Below, in pieces: positions 47,781 through 58,229 of a DNA stretch of 64,000 bases (its first letter is position 1; the number at the start of each line of letters is the position of its first letter). The stretch lies in the NCBI RefSeq assembly GCF_001661345.1, contig NW_017962916.1, positions 71,369-135,368 on the forward strand, written 5' to 3'. Both the position numbers and the translations under genes were made by a program. This DNA comes from Ascoidea rubescens DSM 1968. Taxonomy: Eukaryota > Ascomycota > Saccharomycetes > Ascoideales > Ascoideaceae. The notes below the pieces were generated by a model. It did not search any database. It was not told the DNA's origin and saw only the letters and a program-made list of their open reading frames with translations.

Positions 47781-47917
47781 TGGAGAAGAAGCAGAGGAAG
47801 GAGAGGAAGGAGAGGCAGGAGAGGGAAGAAAAGCAGGGGAAGAAGCAGAAGAGGCAGAAGAGGCAGAAGAGGCAGAAGAGGCAGAAGTACCAGCACAGCA
47901 AGAAGAAGAAGAAGTAA
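47781..47917 (+). repeat. Near-homopurine tract with AGGCAGAAG tandem units
   Basis: About 135 bases in which almost every base is A or G, broken by scattered single Cs. It includes about five copies of a GGCAGAAGA-type 9-mer at 47850-47887 and ends in an (AAG)n run. Confidence 0.8.
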
Positions 47918-48360
47918 AAATAGCCACAGTCCTCCGGTGTAAGACTCAAAGCTTATTTTATTTCAAATCATTTACAGCTTTTGCTTTCATCACTTAATTT
48001 CTAATCACCTAACAACTCTATCGTCTTTGCTGATAACTTTTAGCCTCCACTGTCCATAATTATTGACTAAATAATAACCACCTCTATCATCTTATAATAT
48101 CCCATACTGGTCTTCAATCTGGTCTTTAATCTGATGTCCACTGACTCACGCCAACTGCCATAGAATATCTCTGATATTTATTCTCTTCATTTCTCCCTGT
48201 CTCTTTTCTTTCTCTTCCTCTTGTTTCTTCTCTTATCACCTTATCACTCGTCTCTTGTCTCCAACCTCATCTCTTCCAGGCTTCTTTTCTCCATATCTTT
48301 CTCGGTTTTGATGACTTTATTCGCATCCTCCATCTCTGCTCTCAATCTTCTCTCCAAAAT

Positions 48361-51300
48361 ATGAACTTAGACTCTCCTGATTCCATATTTCCATCACAGC
48401 TATCGAGAATAGTTCACAACTTCTTCTCACAGGCTACTCACATCATAATACAATCAAGGTCATCCGATTTAATCATCAACAACCACAATAACACCACCAC
48501 CATCACCACCAACAACAACAATATCATTACCAATAACTTCTCTACCTCAACTGATGACAACTCAAACAAAGATCTAAACTACTGGTTCAATATCAAGATA
48601 AACACTCATCTATCCAATGCAATCCTACAAAATGATTCCTTGAAATTATGGAACTCCTCTTCCATCTTCAACTTGCCTCCTCTAGTTATTGAAACATATT
48701 TGGATTTAAACAAATTCTATTCTCATTACAATCCAAACACTCAAAACACTCAAAACACTCAAAACACACCAAACACTCAAAACACACCAAACACTCAAAA
48801 CACACCAAACACTCAAAACACACCAAACACCCAGAATAACCAAAATAATTTACTCCATTTATACCTAAATGATAAAGATAACCATCCTTTTCTAGTCCTC
48901 AAAAACAACTCTTCCAAAAGAAAAAACGAAATTGTCTTGGAAAGATGGGTAATAAAATTTGATATAAATTCAATCTCAAACTATCAAAAAAACCAACCTT
49001 TAAACGATAACAACAACAGCAATCAGATAGATATCACCTTTCACTCAATCTACAAAAAAATCATCCTCTTATTCAGATCTCTATACTCATTCATCCACCT
49101 CCTACCAACCTACAAACTAATCCAAAACTTGATCAAATTTCCTTCCTTAAACAACTATCTATCAATCAACTCAAGAATCCTCAATGGAAACCTACCAATC
49201 TCTTCAAAGGGCAGAATAGGCTTTTCAAAATCAATAATATCAACCTACTTGAACCAAATTAATGACAACGACAACAAAAATCAAAGCCTACAATCCCACT
49301 TGAATGAAAAAATATTCAACCCAATCAACATCAACTTTAACAACATAATTAACGCTGACCTAAAAATTCAACTCTCTTACAGAAAGGACTCAAACTTCTT
49401 TATAAAACAAATCTTCAAGAAAAATCAGAAACCTTTAAAGTCCTTAAAATCTTTAAAATCTTTAAAATCTCAAAAATCTCAAAAATTCCTAAATAATCAA
49501 CTTTCTCAATTAAACCAAAAACATTCAAAGAAAAGTCAATCTCAGTTTCAAAATCAACTTCAAAACCAATTTCGAAATATCCCTCCCAAAACAATCTCGT
49601 CCTCTCTTTCAAAATCTCCCCTTTCCTCTTCTCCAATCAACTCAAAACTAAACCTACCTCTAAACATTCAACCCTTTATCCAAGGCTCCTTAACCTCTTC
49701 TCCTCCAAATACAAACAGAAACCAATCCCTAGATTCTTCAATCCACAGAATCCCTTCAACTAAAACTATCCCAATAACTATCAATAGATCTTCCTCAAAT
49801 GCTTCTCTTTTTGCTCTACTAAGAACTCATAGAAACTCAAACTCAAATCCCAACTCAAACTCAAACTCAAATTCAAATCCAAATTCAAATCCAAATCAAA
49901 TTCCAAATTTAATACCAATAAACTCAAATCAAAACCAATACCAAAACTACATCCACTTTTCCAACTCTATTCCAAGATCCTATTCCTCTCTTGAAAAAAA
50001 CTCCCCTATAACTTCTGTCCCAATTCCAGCCCCAAATTCTGTTGTAAACCAAAGTTATGGCTCAAATATCGACAACTATAGCTCCAAAAGCGCCCCAAGG
50101 TTTTCCTCCTCCTTTGGTTCAAGACATAGAAATAGCCTATTATATCAAAATAACAATATCAACTCTAATAAATACAGCTCTAGTAACGTAAATCTTAACT
50201 ACATGGAAAATAACATCTTGAATAAAAACTCTTTTAATCAAATTAATGATTTCAACCCAGAAATTGATCCAGTTTCAAACAATTTTCCTGAAAACGATAT
50301 TTCAGATCTAATTAAAATGATTGATGATGTTTCTCAAAAGCCAATAACTACAAGCAATTTTTTGAAAAATGACACTACCCATAATATGAATAATTATCTC
50401 AATAACAATAACAATAACAAGAATAATAGTAATATTGATATCAATAACTTTAGCAATAAATCCTCATGTAACGAATATACAAATTTACAAAAATTTCAAT
50501 CAATGAAATCCTTTAATGAAGAATTAAGTGAGAGTCTATCTGCAAGTTTATTAGTATCCCATCAACACAGATCTCAAAAATCTCAACAGCAAATTCTGTT
50601 GAATCAAAATTCTCATAGCAGACAAAATAGTTTTGGAAGATCTCCTTCTCCAACTAATCATAACATGTCTGTTTCTCCCAATTATTATCCACCCATTTCT
50701 TCAAAATTATCAACAACTTATAATAATCCTCTAAATAATACTAACAATAATAACATCAATAATAATAACATCAATAATAACGGTTTTAACAATTATTTTA
50801 TTTCCAACAATAAACACAATTTCATGTCAAATGATAATTTAAGTTTGGGACAAAATAATTCAAACTCGCCATCAAACAATGGTCCACTTTACAACAATAT
50901 TTCTAATAACAATTTTCAATATTACAATAATTCAAATTCCTCCGGTTTAAATTTTAATTTCTATAATAATTTAAACAATCTAAATAACTTAAATCATGAC
51001 AATTTAAGTAATAACAATTTGAACATGGTTAGAAATTTTAGTATAAGAAGCAATAGATCTTCAAATAATAATCTTACCAATCTTAATAATCCAAATTTGA
51101 ACTTTAATCTCAAAGATGGTTATGGGTCTTCTGTTTTTCCAAAAAAAGCAACCTTGAAAAATTTCTCTTGCAATAATAATTCTTACAATCAACTTAACGA
51201 AATTATTGATAGAATCGGTAATAATCAATATATTAACTCCCCAGCACCTTTACTAAGTATGCCAGGACACTCTTTCCCTACAAATACAATTGAAACAACT

Positions 51301-51438
51301 AATGCTTATGCAAAGATTGAACCAGCGCCACAAAAGTTGAGCAGATTTAGTCATAATCTTCAAAATGATGTCAAAGTAATCGATGAAGGTAATGAGTACA
51401 ACAGTGATGATTTTGTTGATTCCTCTGATGAGATTTAA
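48361..51438 (+). CDS. ATG13: Autophagy regulatory subunit Atg13
   Basis: 1025 residues (S. cerevisiae 738). Scaffold of the Atg1 kinase complex, dephosphorylated on starvation to start autophagosome formation. The HORMA domain occupies about residues 10-270: LSRIVHNFFSQATHIIIQSR at the N-terminus, LNYWFNIK, PPLVIETYLDL and NEIVLERWVIKFD, as in other fungal Atg13 proteins. A loop between the last two is expanded by a coding minisatellite. The rest is long, disordered and extremely Ser/Asn/Pro-rich, with further repeats (LKS units near residue 365, NSNP units near 500). This fits the family's phospho-regulated, Atg1- and Atg17-binding tail. The tail ends in an acidic stretch. Confidence 0.9.
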   Translation: MNLDSPDSIFPSQLSRIVHNFFSQATHIIIQSRSSDLIINNHNNTTTITTNNNNIITNNFSTSTDDNSNKDLNYWFNIKINTHLSNAILQNDSLKLWNSSSIFNLPPLVIETYLDLNKFYSHYNPNTQNTQNTQNTPNTQNTPNTQNTPNTQNTPNTQNNQNNLLHLYLNDKDNHPFLVLKNNSSKRKNEIVLERWVIKFDINSISNYQKNQPLNDNNNSNQIDITFHSIYKKIILLFRSLYSFIHLLPTYKLIQNLIKFPSLNNYLSINSRILNGNLPISSKGRIGFSKSIISTYLNQINDNDNKNQSLQSHLNEKIFNPININFNNIINADLKIQLSYRKDSNFFIKQIFKKNQKPLKSLKSLKSLKSQKSQKFLNNQLSQLNQKHSKKSQSQFQNQLQNQFRNIPPKTISSSLSKSPLSSSPINSKLNLPLNIQPFIQGSLTSSPPNTNRNQSLDSSIHRIPSTKTIPITINRSSSNASLFALLRTHRNSNSNPNSNSNSNSNPNSNPNQIPNLIPINSNQNQYQNYIHFSNSIPRSYSSLEKNSPITSVPIPAPNSVVNQSYGSNIDNYSSKSAPRFSSSFGSRHRNSLLYQNNNINSNKYSSSNVNLNYMENNILNKNSFNQINDFNPEIDPVSNNFPENDISDLIKMIDDVSQKPITTSNFLKNDTTHNMNNYLNNNNNNKNNSNIDINNFSNKSSCNEYTNLQKFQSMKSFNEELSESLSASLLVSHQHRSQKSQQQILLNQNSHSRQNSFGRSPSPTNHNMSVSPNYYPPISSKLSTTYNNPLNNTNNNNINNNNINNNGFNNYFISNNKHNFMSNDNLSLGQNNSNSPSNNGPLYNNISNNNFQYYNNSNSSGLNFNFYNNLNNLNNLNHDNLSNNNLNMVRNFSIRSNRSSNNNLTNLNNPNLNFNLKDGYGSSVFPKKATLKNFSCNNNSYNQLNEIIDRIGNNQYINSPAPLLSMPGHSFPTNTIETTNAYAKIEPAPQKLSRFSHNLQNDVKVIDEGNEYNSDDFVDSSDEI
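48733..48833 (+). repeat. 18-bp coding minisatellite in the ATG13 HORMA loop
   Basis: Tandem units of the type CAAAACACACCAAACACT, four near-perfect copies plus shorter CAAAACACT units before them. It encodes alternating NTQ and NTP triplets at about residues 125-158. Confidence 0.9.
49440..49489 (+). repeat. 9-bp coding repeat (Leu-Lys-Ser)n in ATG13
   Basis: Tandem TCTTTAAAA-type units giving (LKS)n then (QKS)n at about residues 360-376. Confidence 0.8.
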
Positions 51439-52103
51439 TGCTACAATGAGGTTTTTTTCCACCTTTATCTTTATCTTTATCTTTATTTCATATTTTCATG
51501 ATTTTATTTTTTTTTATTTCGGGTTTTTTGATTTTTTTATCTTTACCAACTCTAATTCATTTCTACTTCAAGCTTTATTTTTCCTTTCTGATTCAGAAAT
51601 TTGATTATCTTTTTTTTTATTGGAAAAATATAGTGCCTGACTGTTTTTTATTCAATTCTAATAAGTAAATAAATCGTACATACATAATGAATTTTTTTAT
51701 GGATTTTTAGTTAGTGGTGTTTTTTTTGTGTATAAATCTGTACAAATTTTAATTAATGATTCCATTTTTATGAAAATTTGACGATAATTAGACTGCATAT
51801 GAAAAAAAAAAATGTGTTAAAACCAGCCGATTGAGGATCAAGAATTAAAAGGTGTAATAAAAGTAAGATTAAAAGGCACCAACATAACAGAAAAGTAATC
51901 TGATCATGAATAACCATTTAACTGATTATGAGTAAAAATCTGGCTTAAAAACTTACATTGTTTGAATTAGAGGATTAGGCTATTTATTCCATTATTTACA
52001 TCATATAAACCGATTTCTTGCCCAAACAATAAGTATCGCCAGAAAGCCAAATAATTTTATCAATCAAATTTAATAAAGATATTAAAAAATAAACTATTAA
52101 ATG

Positions 52104-52382
52104 TTAAACCATTACAGGTTTTCGTTTCGAGCCGGAGTCGGGTTGGGTCACGGGTGTACGTCTTTTTTCGAAATACGGTAATATCGGTGGTACCGCAAAT
52201 ACCGAACATACGGACAAGAACAACAGCCATTGAGAATATGACATGAGCAACGATTCACCAATAGGCATTTGTTTGATACTACATTCTATTAGATTATTGT
52301 CTTTTGCAAAGAGTCCAATAGTTAGTAGTTGAGCTTCGTCTATTTTTGTAATGTTGAGCAATAAAGTTGCAACATATAACAT
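52104..52382 (-). CDS. Possible small membrane protein, unrecognised
   Basis: 92 residues from an ATG at 52380-52382, with an in-frame TAA directly upstream. It has one strong hydrophobic segment, QWLLFLSVCSVFAVPPILPYF (about residues 52-72, shown in full because it is the main evidence being 21 long is avoided here by citing QWLLFLSVCSVFAVPPILPY), and a basic, Pro-rich tail. The 3' half is GC-richer than its surroundings, as at the ends of other genes in this window. I find no family. It may be a small tail-anchored protein or a chance ORF. Confidence 0.3.
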   Translation of the reverse strand: MLYVATLLLNITKIDEAQLLTIGLFAKDNNLIECSIKQMPIGESLLMSYSQWLLFLSVCSVFAVPPILPYFEKRRTPVTQPDSGSKRKPVMV

Positions 52383-53664
52383 GATTTACTGTCAGATATT
52401 CTTTTTTATTTTTGCAACCTTCAATCTTCAAAATGAGTCTAATTCAATTAATTGCTCTGAATTGTTTTCGTATTTCACAGTGGTGAGTCCTTTCAACCAT
52501 CTATCGCTCTGCCATTTTTACTTACTCTATTTGGAAACTTCAGCAACACACCCAATTAACACTTTCAGTTTGAATTTTTTCAAACTGAATCTATTAACTC
52601 AGTTACTCAATTTCAAACCATTAATTAGACTGTTACTTTTTTTTTAACTCAGTTGATTTTATTTTGCATTTTGGATCCACTTGAACTAAAAAAAACTTTA
52701 CTTTTTATTTTCATTCTACCTCTCATACCAGTTTTATTAGTTATCTTTTCGAGCGATAAATAAAAACAAGAAATATTTCTTTAGACACCAGCCAAAATCA
52801 CTAATGTCGCGTGGATTCTTTAAGATAAACAATTGCAAAACATTTAGATTTTACATTTCTGAATAACCATGAACTATTATTGATATATGGTTTGTGAAAG
52901 AGTAGTCAAAATTTTTCACTTCTGCGAGATTGGGTTTGAGGGTTTTAATTGGAGAACAAAAGTAATAGTTGATGAACATAAGGTAAAATCTATGTCTTCA
53001 AACTTTCCACTGTTTCTGCTGATATAAAATTAAGAAAAATATAAAATATTTGAAGACAACAAAGTAATTTGACCAAATATTTTATAATAAATTCACCTTC
53101 TCATACAAAAGCTCAATAAGATTCTATTGTAAAAATAATCGTTGAGTTGGTTCAGAGTAAGATTCTGCTATACATTGCCTTGATATGAATTCACATGCAT
53201 GAATACTGTTAATCTGTACATGGAGGGCCAACTTATTTTCAAAGTGAGGTTCTACCACTTTTCAATTGAATAACGATCATAAAGAATTTTTTTTAATTCA
53301 AAGGCAAGAAAATAATATTAAAAGTTTTGCCTCAGAACAAGAGAAATTATTATTTCTTGGATTAAACTTTTTGGTTTCTGATGTTTTTACAGAAAAAAAA
53401 CAATTTAGCCTTTGTACATTTTATAATTTAGTTTTATTCACCTTTGTTAAATTAATATTCTGTATTTTCAAAGTTTTTTTGAACTTACAAATCCAGTTTT
53501 TTGCTTTTGTTTTTATGTATTTTTGAGATTTGCAAAGTGGTTGAAAGTAATGTTGATTAGAAATGTTATAATATAAATTTTTCAAGAACAAAAAAAAACA
53601 ATGTTATAATATATAAAAGAAAGTATTGAAAATTTCAATTCAAATTGAACCAATAAGCAGCTGT

Positions 53665-53706
53665 AATGTGATATAATATGATATGATATAATATGATATG
53701 ATATGG
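53665..53706 (+). repeat. GATATAATAT / GATATGATAT tandem repeat
   Basis: Several alternating copies of ATGATATAAT and ATGATATG units in the 3' flank of the orphan gene; AT-rich and imperfect. Confidence 0.7.
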
Positions 53707-53982
53707 TGTTTTGAAATGCAAAGATAAGTATTGAACAGAAGTCAGAGCATGATCAAAAAAAAAAAATAAAATATAATTTGATAACAACTTTTTGACATCG
53801 AACTTTTCAATTTAAAAAATAAAACAAAAAATAAAACAAAAAACAATGTTTTTAAGATAGAAAATAAAACCATTAATAATAATGGAATGAAAAAATAAAA
53901 ACAAAAAAAGACACCCAAATATGTAGTAAATGAGTAATTTGAATTGAAGCATTAATCAATTGGTATAAAATTTCAAATTTTT

Positions 53983-54651
53983 TCAATCATAGCTAGAAAG
54001 AATTCCTTGTAATTTAGCAATTTCTTTTTCATTTTCATATCTCATTTGATCCATTTGAGCCATAAGATTATCAATTTTTCGATTGTTTTGTTCATAAATC
54101 AGTTCAATTTGTTGGTCAAAATATTCCCTAAGTCTTTCTTTGTCATACATCATATAACGAATTTCAGCAATTAATCTTTGTTTTTCTTGTTGATATTCAG
54201 GAGAATTAATTGGATATGCTGAGATAGTTGCAGCAGGGGAAACATAAGAAGCATTAGGACCATAACTGTGAGAAGAAATAGATTGACTAGCAGCATTTTG
54301 ATTGTTAGTTAATTTGGTTCTCTTATTGGTACGACCCATTTTTGAATTGTGCTTTGATGAAGATTTTGTGAAAAGATTAATTAATTTTTCCAAGTATAAT
54401 TTATTCAAGAAAAAATCCTTGAGGAATTCAATGAATTTATATTTTTTTTTTCTAGTTGAACATTTAGTTGACTTAGAACTATTTAATAACTTTTTATCAA
54501 AATTAAATTGACTATCACAATTTGCTTTTTCATCTAGTAAACTCGTTTTATCATTTTTTTGAGAACAGTCAGTGTAAGCTGAACCCAGCTTTTCATCACA
54601 TTTGGTTGAAATTAAAGAGACAGAGAGTGATTCTTTATTATTATAATTCAT
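53983..54651 (-). CDS. Unrecognised protein with C-terminal coiled coil
   Basis: 222 residues from an ATG at 54649-54651. I do not recognise it. Residues 1-60 are Ser/Lys/Asp-rich. About 65-105 is strongly basic (TRKKKYKFIEFLKDFF, then KMGRTNKRTK), possibly a nuclear signal. About 110-150 is Ser/Ala/Asn-rich. From about 153 a charged heptad-like helix runs to the end (EKQRLIAEIRYMMYDKERLREYF, split here as EKQRLIAEIRY and MMYDKERLREYF), a probable coiled coil. An internal ATG before GRTNKRTK could be an alternative start. It stands alone, with about 2.5 kb and 2.0 kb of gene-poor DNA on either side. Confidence 0.6.
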   Translation of the reverse strand: MNYNNKESLSVSLISTKCDEKLGSAYTDCSQKNDKTSLLDEKANCDSQFNFDKKLLNSSKSTKCSTRKKKYKFIEFLKDFFLNKLYLEKLINLFTKSSSKHNSKMGRTNKRTKLTNNQNAASQSISSHSYGPNASYVSPAATISAYPINSPEYQQEKQRLIAEIRYMMYDKERLREYFDQQIELIYEQNNRKIDNLMAQMDQMRYENEKEIAKLQGILSSYD

Positions 54652-56642
54652 TTTTTTTTAAGTTATATTGACTTTATTCTCTTGAAAAATTAGTTTTGGT
54701 TTAAAGTAAATCAGTTAAAAACAAAAACAGGAAAAAAATAACAAAAAAAAAAGGAATTCAACTTTATTATGTGTTTTATTATTAATCTTAACAACAAAAA
54801 ATAAGTAAGGGCAAAGTAAAAATTATTATTTTAATGTTGTAATGATTTATTCAAGAATATGTATGATATAATTCAAATTTAAATAGACAAAAGAGTTACT
54901 TTTATTTTATTATTTTCAAAACCAATAACTCAATAACCCAATAACTAATTTGAGTTAAAAAGAAATGAAAAGAAGTGAGTTATCAGAAAAAAATAGATCG
55001 TTTTTTTATATATTTATATGAAATTGATAGTTAAACAAATTAATTGTTTTTCAAATTAAACTCCTCTATAAACAGAGCTTTTATAAGTAGATTTGAGATT
55101 GAAATATCAATTGTAACATATAAATTAAAAATTGTAAATTGAAAATTAAAAATTAAAAACTGCAGATTGTAATTGTTGAATAAAACAAATAAATCAATAT
55201 TAAAGATAAAAAAATTCTTTTTCCTTTGTAAGAATGGTTTTTTTAAAATTTTTGTAAACTCTGGTAGATTATTGTAAATTTTAATAAATTATAATTGACT
55301 TTTACTAAACTCCTTTAGCTTATTTGTTTTGAAGTTGAATAATGATTGAAAAAAAAATTTATTTTAATTCATTTCAACAGAGTTTTAGCAATTTATTACA
55401 GAAAATAAGTTTTGAAAAACAAATTTTTAGATTAGCCATACATTTTCCATTCATTAAAGAATTTAGGACTAAAAAAATTGAAGTGAAATTTATCCCAATT
55501 TTTTTTTGTAGAGGAATACGCCCGGGTAACCTCATTTTTTACTTCTCTGTATTCCCAAGTCAATTTTTAGCCAAAAAAACAAGTATCTAAATCTGATATA
55601 GCTGAGAAATAAAACGATCTGATTGCGAATTATACTTTTGATTAGCCAATAAAAGTGGAATAAAAAGTTGTTGAGGCAGAAATGATACAAAGTTAGGAAT
55701 CAGCAAAAACTGGTTAGCAAAGCTAAACTGGATTCAAGCATTTTAGGCTGCAATATTCTTTTGTAAATCATAAATTTCCTCCAAGATAAAAAGATTTCAA
55801 TAATCATTATACTTTAAATAAACCACAAATTGTGATATGCTTGCTTAAAATCAATTAAATTTCCAAGCAATATCAAGATTTTAATATATTTTTAGAATTA
55901 TAATTTCTCGTAAACACTGTTAACGCAGGTAAAGCATTTTTTTTTTCTTTTTTCTTTTTTGAAATTATAATAAGACTTTATAACAGGAATTAATCTTTGC
56001 AGAGTTTTCCTTTCCTGACTTCAGACTTGAACTTTAAAACAGGAGAAGAAACAAAATAAAAAAAAAAAAACGAGAAAATCTCTAGACAAATAACTTGTTG
56101 TGAGATATGGAAATAAAATTCTTTGTAGTTAAAGGAATAAAGGAGATTTGTAAAAGAAAATGTGAAAATTGTAGATAAGGTGGATGAGAATAAATCACAA
56201 AAGAACCAGCTGCGAGAGAAAGATTCAATAAATAACCATGGCTATTCAAGAACAGTTAATTGAGAAGCAAGGAAGGTGCAAACCTGGAGATTGTAAAAGG
56301 AGGTCGTAAATTGGGCCGTAAATAGAGACCGTAAAGAGAGTTAAGCTCGTAAATTAACAGATCCAATCACAATCGAGGAAAAACCCACGCGTCTATGTAA
56401 TGATACACGCATATGTATGCATAAGACAGCAGCATTAGCAGCAACACAAAAACGAAAAGTGGAAGCGAGCAGGTTTTTGCTTGAGGATGATGTTAAAAGT
56501 ATATTTATTGAGGTTCTTAGAAGATAAAAACTTGATTTAAGTATATAAATGTGATTTTAAAAGCATAGTAGTATTGGAAAATTTAATAGAGAGATAGCAT
56601 GGCTATAGGTTGATAGTGGCTAAGATTGAGCAACAAGAAGAT
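54652..56642. other. Long upstream region of the coiled-coil orphan and 3' flank of INO1
   Basis: 1991 AT-rich bases. A frame at 55342-55590 on the + strand (82 codons, ATG start) has no recognisable feature and is not called. A CCGGGTAA word (Reb1-type) stands out at 55522-55529 in otherwise AT-rich DNA. Nothing else recognised. Confidence 0.5.
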
Positions 56643-58229
56643 CTAAAGTAATCTTTCTTCGAATCTTAATTCATTATTTGCTGGTAAACCAACTAATAAT
56701 CTAATTAAGTTTTCAATAGCAGTTCTTTGTTTGTTTAAACCGTTGATTGGTCTGAAGCCTGGTCTGGTCAATGGAGCTTTTAGCCAGTAACTTAAAAAGG
56801 ATAAAACTGAATACAATTCTTCGTAGTTACCTGATTTAGAATCAGATCTCTTGTAAGAAATTCTGGATAATAATTCAGTGACAACAACCAAATCAATAAT
56901 TAATGGGGTAGCCAATAAAGAATCTTCACAAACATTATGAACAGCAATTTTATTGTGTCCACCTAACATTAATTCGGAATAATACTCGTCCATTGCAACC
57001 TTTGAGTCACCAACAGCTGGAATATATTTGATGACGATACAATGATCAACAGTTTTACCGACTTTGTCATTGTAAAGAATCTCATTACTTTCGATAATAT
57101 CGTCAATGACGGATTGCTTTGAGATTTCCTTTGATCTAAATTGCATTGGTGAAGACAAGTTGTAACCATCGTTGTTACCTAAATGGTTATAAGAAGCAAC
57201 AGAGATTGGTCTAATACCGGCGTCAACTAAAAACTGAGCTAAAACAGATTTTAATTTGGTTTGACCAGATTTAAAGTCATCACCACCGATAAAAGAGTTG
57301 TATTGCTCAGCTAATTCAATACAACCAGGAACAAAAGTATTTTGGGGAGAACCGTTGATGTAAGGAACTTTGTCAAGAATACAAGCAACAGCAAAAACAG
57401 TTGAGGGAGAGACTTCATGATGATTTGATTTGATTGAGTTGATTAAATTTTCAGCGGTATCATTAACACCTTCAATGATTTCAGCATAACGTTCTGTGTT
57501 TGCAGTCCATAAAACGATGACTTTATCTAAATCATTTTCTTGTTTAAAGTCTTTAATATTTTTTCTAATAGTTTCGACGTCATTCCATTTGCTGTTTAAT
57601 AAAGCCTTGCCATTAGAGTCTTTGTTGATGATGTTGTCAGCTCTTTCGACTTGATTCAAGGCAATGAAATCGGGATAGTAAACCGAAGGTAAAGGAACGA
57701 TGTTTTCTAAATAAGGAGCTAATTTTTGTTGTAAAGTGACATCTAGAACTTTCGATCTCTTAGCAGCATCCTTCAAGTTAGCCTTGTTAATATCCCAACC
57801 AGAGACAACCAAATCGTTTGGACTAACCATTGGTAATAATGAAGTGAAAGGAGCATAGATGTCGTTACCAGTTTGATCAACACCGATTTTAATAGTTGAA
57901 GATTGAGTGACAGAACCGTAATAGTTTGGTTTGACAACACCCTCTTTAGTTTCAAAAGAAATATTATGTTTGTTTGCTAAAATGGCGGAAACTAAGGTTG
58001 AACCATTGTTACCACCAAGACCAACTAATAATAAACCAGTTTTGGGTTTGATAAGATCAACTTTAAATTCGTAATCAATTGAAATTGGGTTGACATTAAA
58101 TTTACCATCTTGAGTCTTTTCAACAATGGAATTCTCATAAGTGTATTTTGTTTTCAAGACATCTTGAGACCAAACGGCTTTGTCTGAGGCAACTTTAACA
58201 GTTGGAGCTTCGAAAGTTTGAACAGTCAT
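56643..58229 (-). CDS. INO1: Inositol-3-phosphate synthase
   Basis: 528 residues (S. cerevisiae 533). Converts glucose 6-phosphate to 1L-myo-inositol 3-phosphate with NAD as redox cofactor, the committed step of inositol synthesis; cytosolic tetramer. The NAD-binding loop [19 protein letters not shown] begins near residue 64. Other family blocks are [62 protein letters not shown], and the catalytic-site Lys-containing [15 protein letters not shown]. The start ATG at 58227-58229 gives a normal-length protein. No perfect UAS-INO word (CATGTGAAAT) was found in the ~700 bases upstream; a TATATAA-like word lies at about 58576-58582 on its strand. Confidence 0.97.
   Translation of the reverse strand: MTVQTFEAPTVKVASDKAVWSQDVLKTKYTYENSIVEKTQDGKFNVNPISIDYEFKVDLIKPKTGLLLVGLGGNNGSTLVSAILANKHNISFETKEGVVKPNYYGSVTQSSTIKIGVDQTGNDIYAPFTSLLPMVSPNDLVVSGWDINKANLKDAAKRSKVLDVTLQQKLAPYLENIVPLPSVYYPDFIALNQVERADNIINKDSNGKALLNSKWNDVETIRKNIKDFKQENDLDKVIVLWTANTERYAEIIEGVNDTAENLINSIKSNHHEVSPSTVFAVACILDKVPYINGSPQNTFVPGCIELAEQYNSFIGGDDFKSGQTKLKSVLAQFLVDAGIRPISVASYNHLGNNDGYNLSSPMQFRSKEISKQSVIDDIIESNEILYNDKVGKTVDHCIVIKYIPAVGDSKVAMDEYYSELMLGGHNKIAVHNVCEDSLLATPLIIDLVVVTELLSRISYKRSDSKSGNYEELYSVLSFLSYWLKAPLTRPGFRPINGLNKQRTAIENLIRLLVGLPANNELRFEERLL

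Larger units (their letters stand above)
47384..48360. other. Divergent promoter of QCR2 and ATG13
   Basis: 977 bases. The QCR2 side holds a CCAAT box (reverse strand), a GC-rich island with CCGG cores, a CACGTG word and a near-homopurine tract (separate entries). The ATG13 side (about 48080-48360) is strongly pyrimidine-rich. Overlapping frames through the purine tract (for example 47666-47917) exist on both strands because of its low complexity and are not called. Confidence 0.55.
51439..53982. other. Long gene-poor AT-rich region
   Basis: 2544 bases between ATG13 and the convergent orphan at 53983. It is mostly AT-rich, with poly(A)/poly(T) runs and a GATATAATAT-type repeat at about 53670-53705. 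The only candidate gene is the minus-strand ORF at 52104-52382 (separate entry). Frames at 52351-52647 and 53266-53526 on the + strand overlap it antisense or lack an ATG, respectively. No RNA gene recognised. Confidence 0.5.

Noticed and set aside
47666-47917. Lys/Arg-rich 83-codon frame through the purine tract
   Set aside because: Low-complexity tract open in several frames and on both strands; no independent evidence of coding.
52130-52165. GGGTTGGGTCACGGGTGT resembling a Rap1/telomere-like word
   Set aside because: Matches the Rap1 consensus only over about eight bases and lies inside a possible coding frame.
52351-52647. 98-codon + strand frame overlapping the 92-codon minus ORF
   Set aside because: Antisense overlap, AT-driven composition, no domain.
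53266-53526. 86-codon + strand frame
   Set aside because: Non-ATG start and AT-driven Phe/Leu composition.
55342-55590. 82-codon + strand frame with ATG
   Set aside because: Phe/Ile/Lys-rich composition expected from AT-rich DNA; no domain or context.
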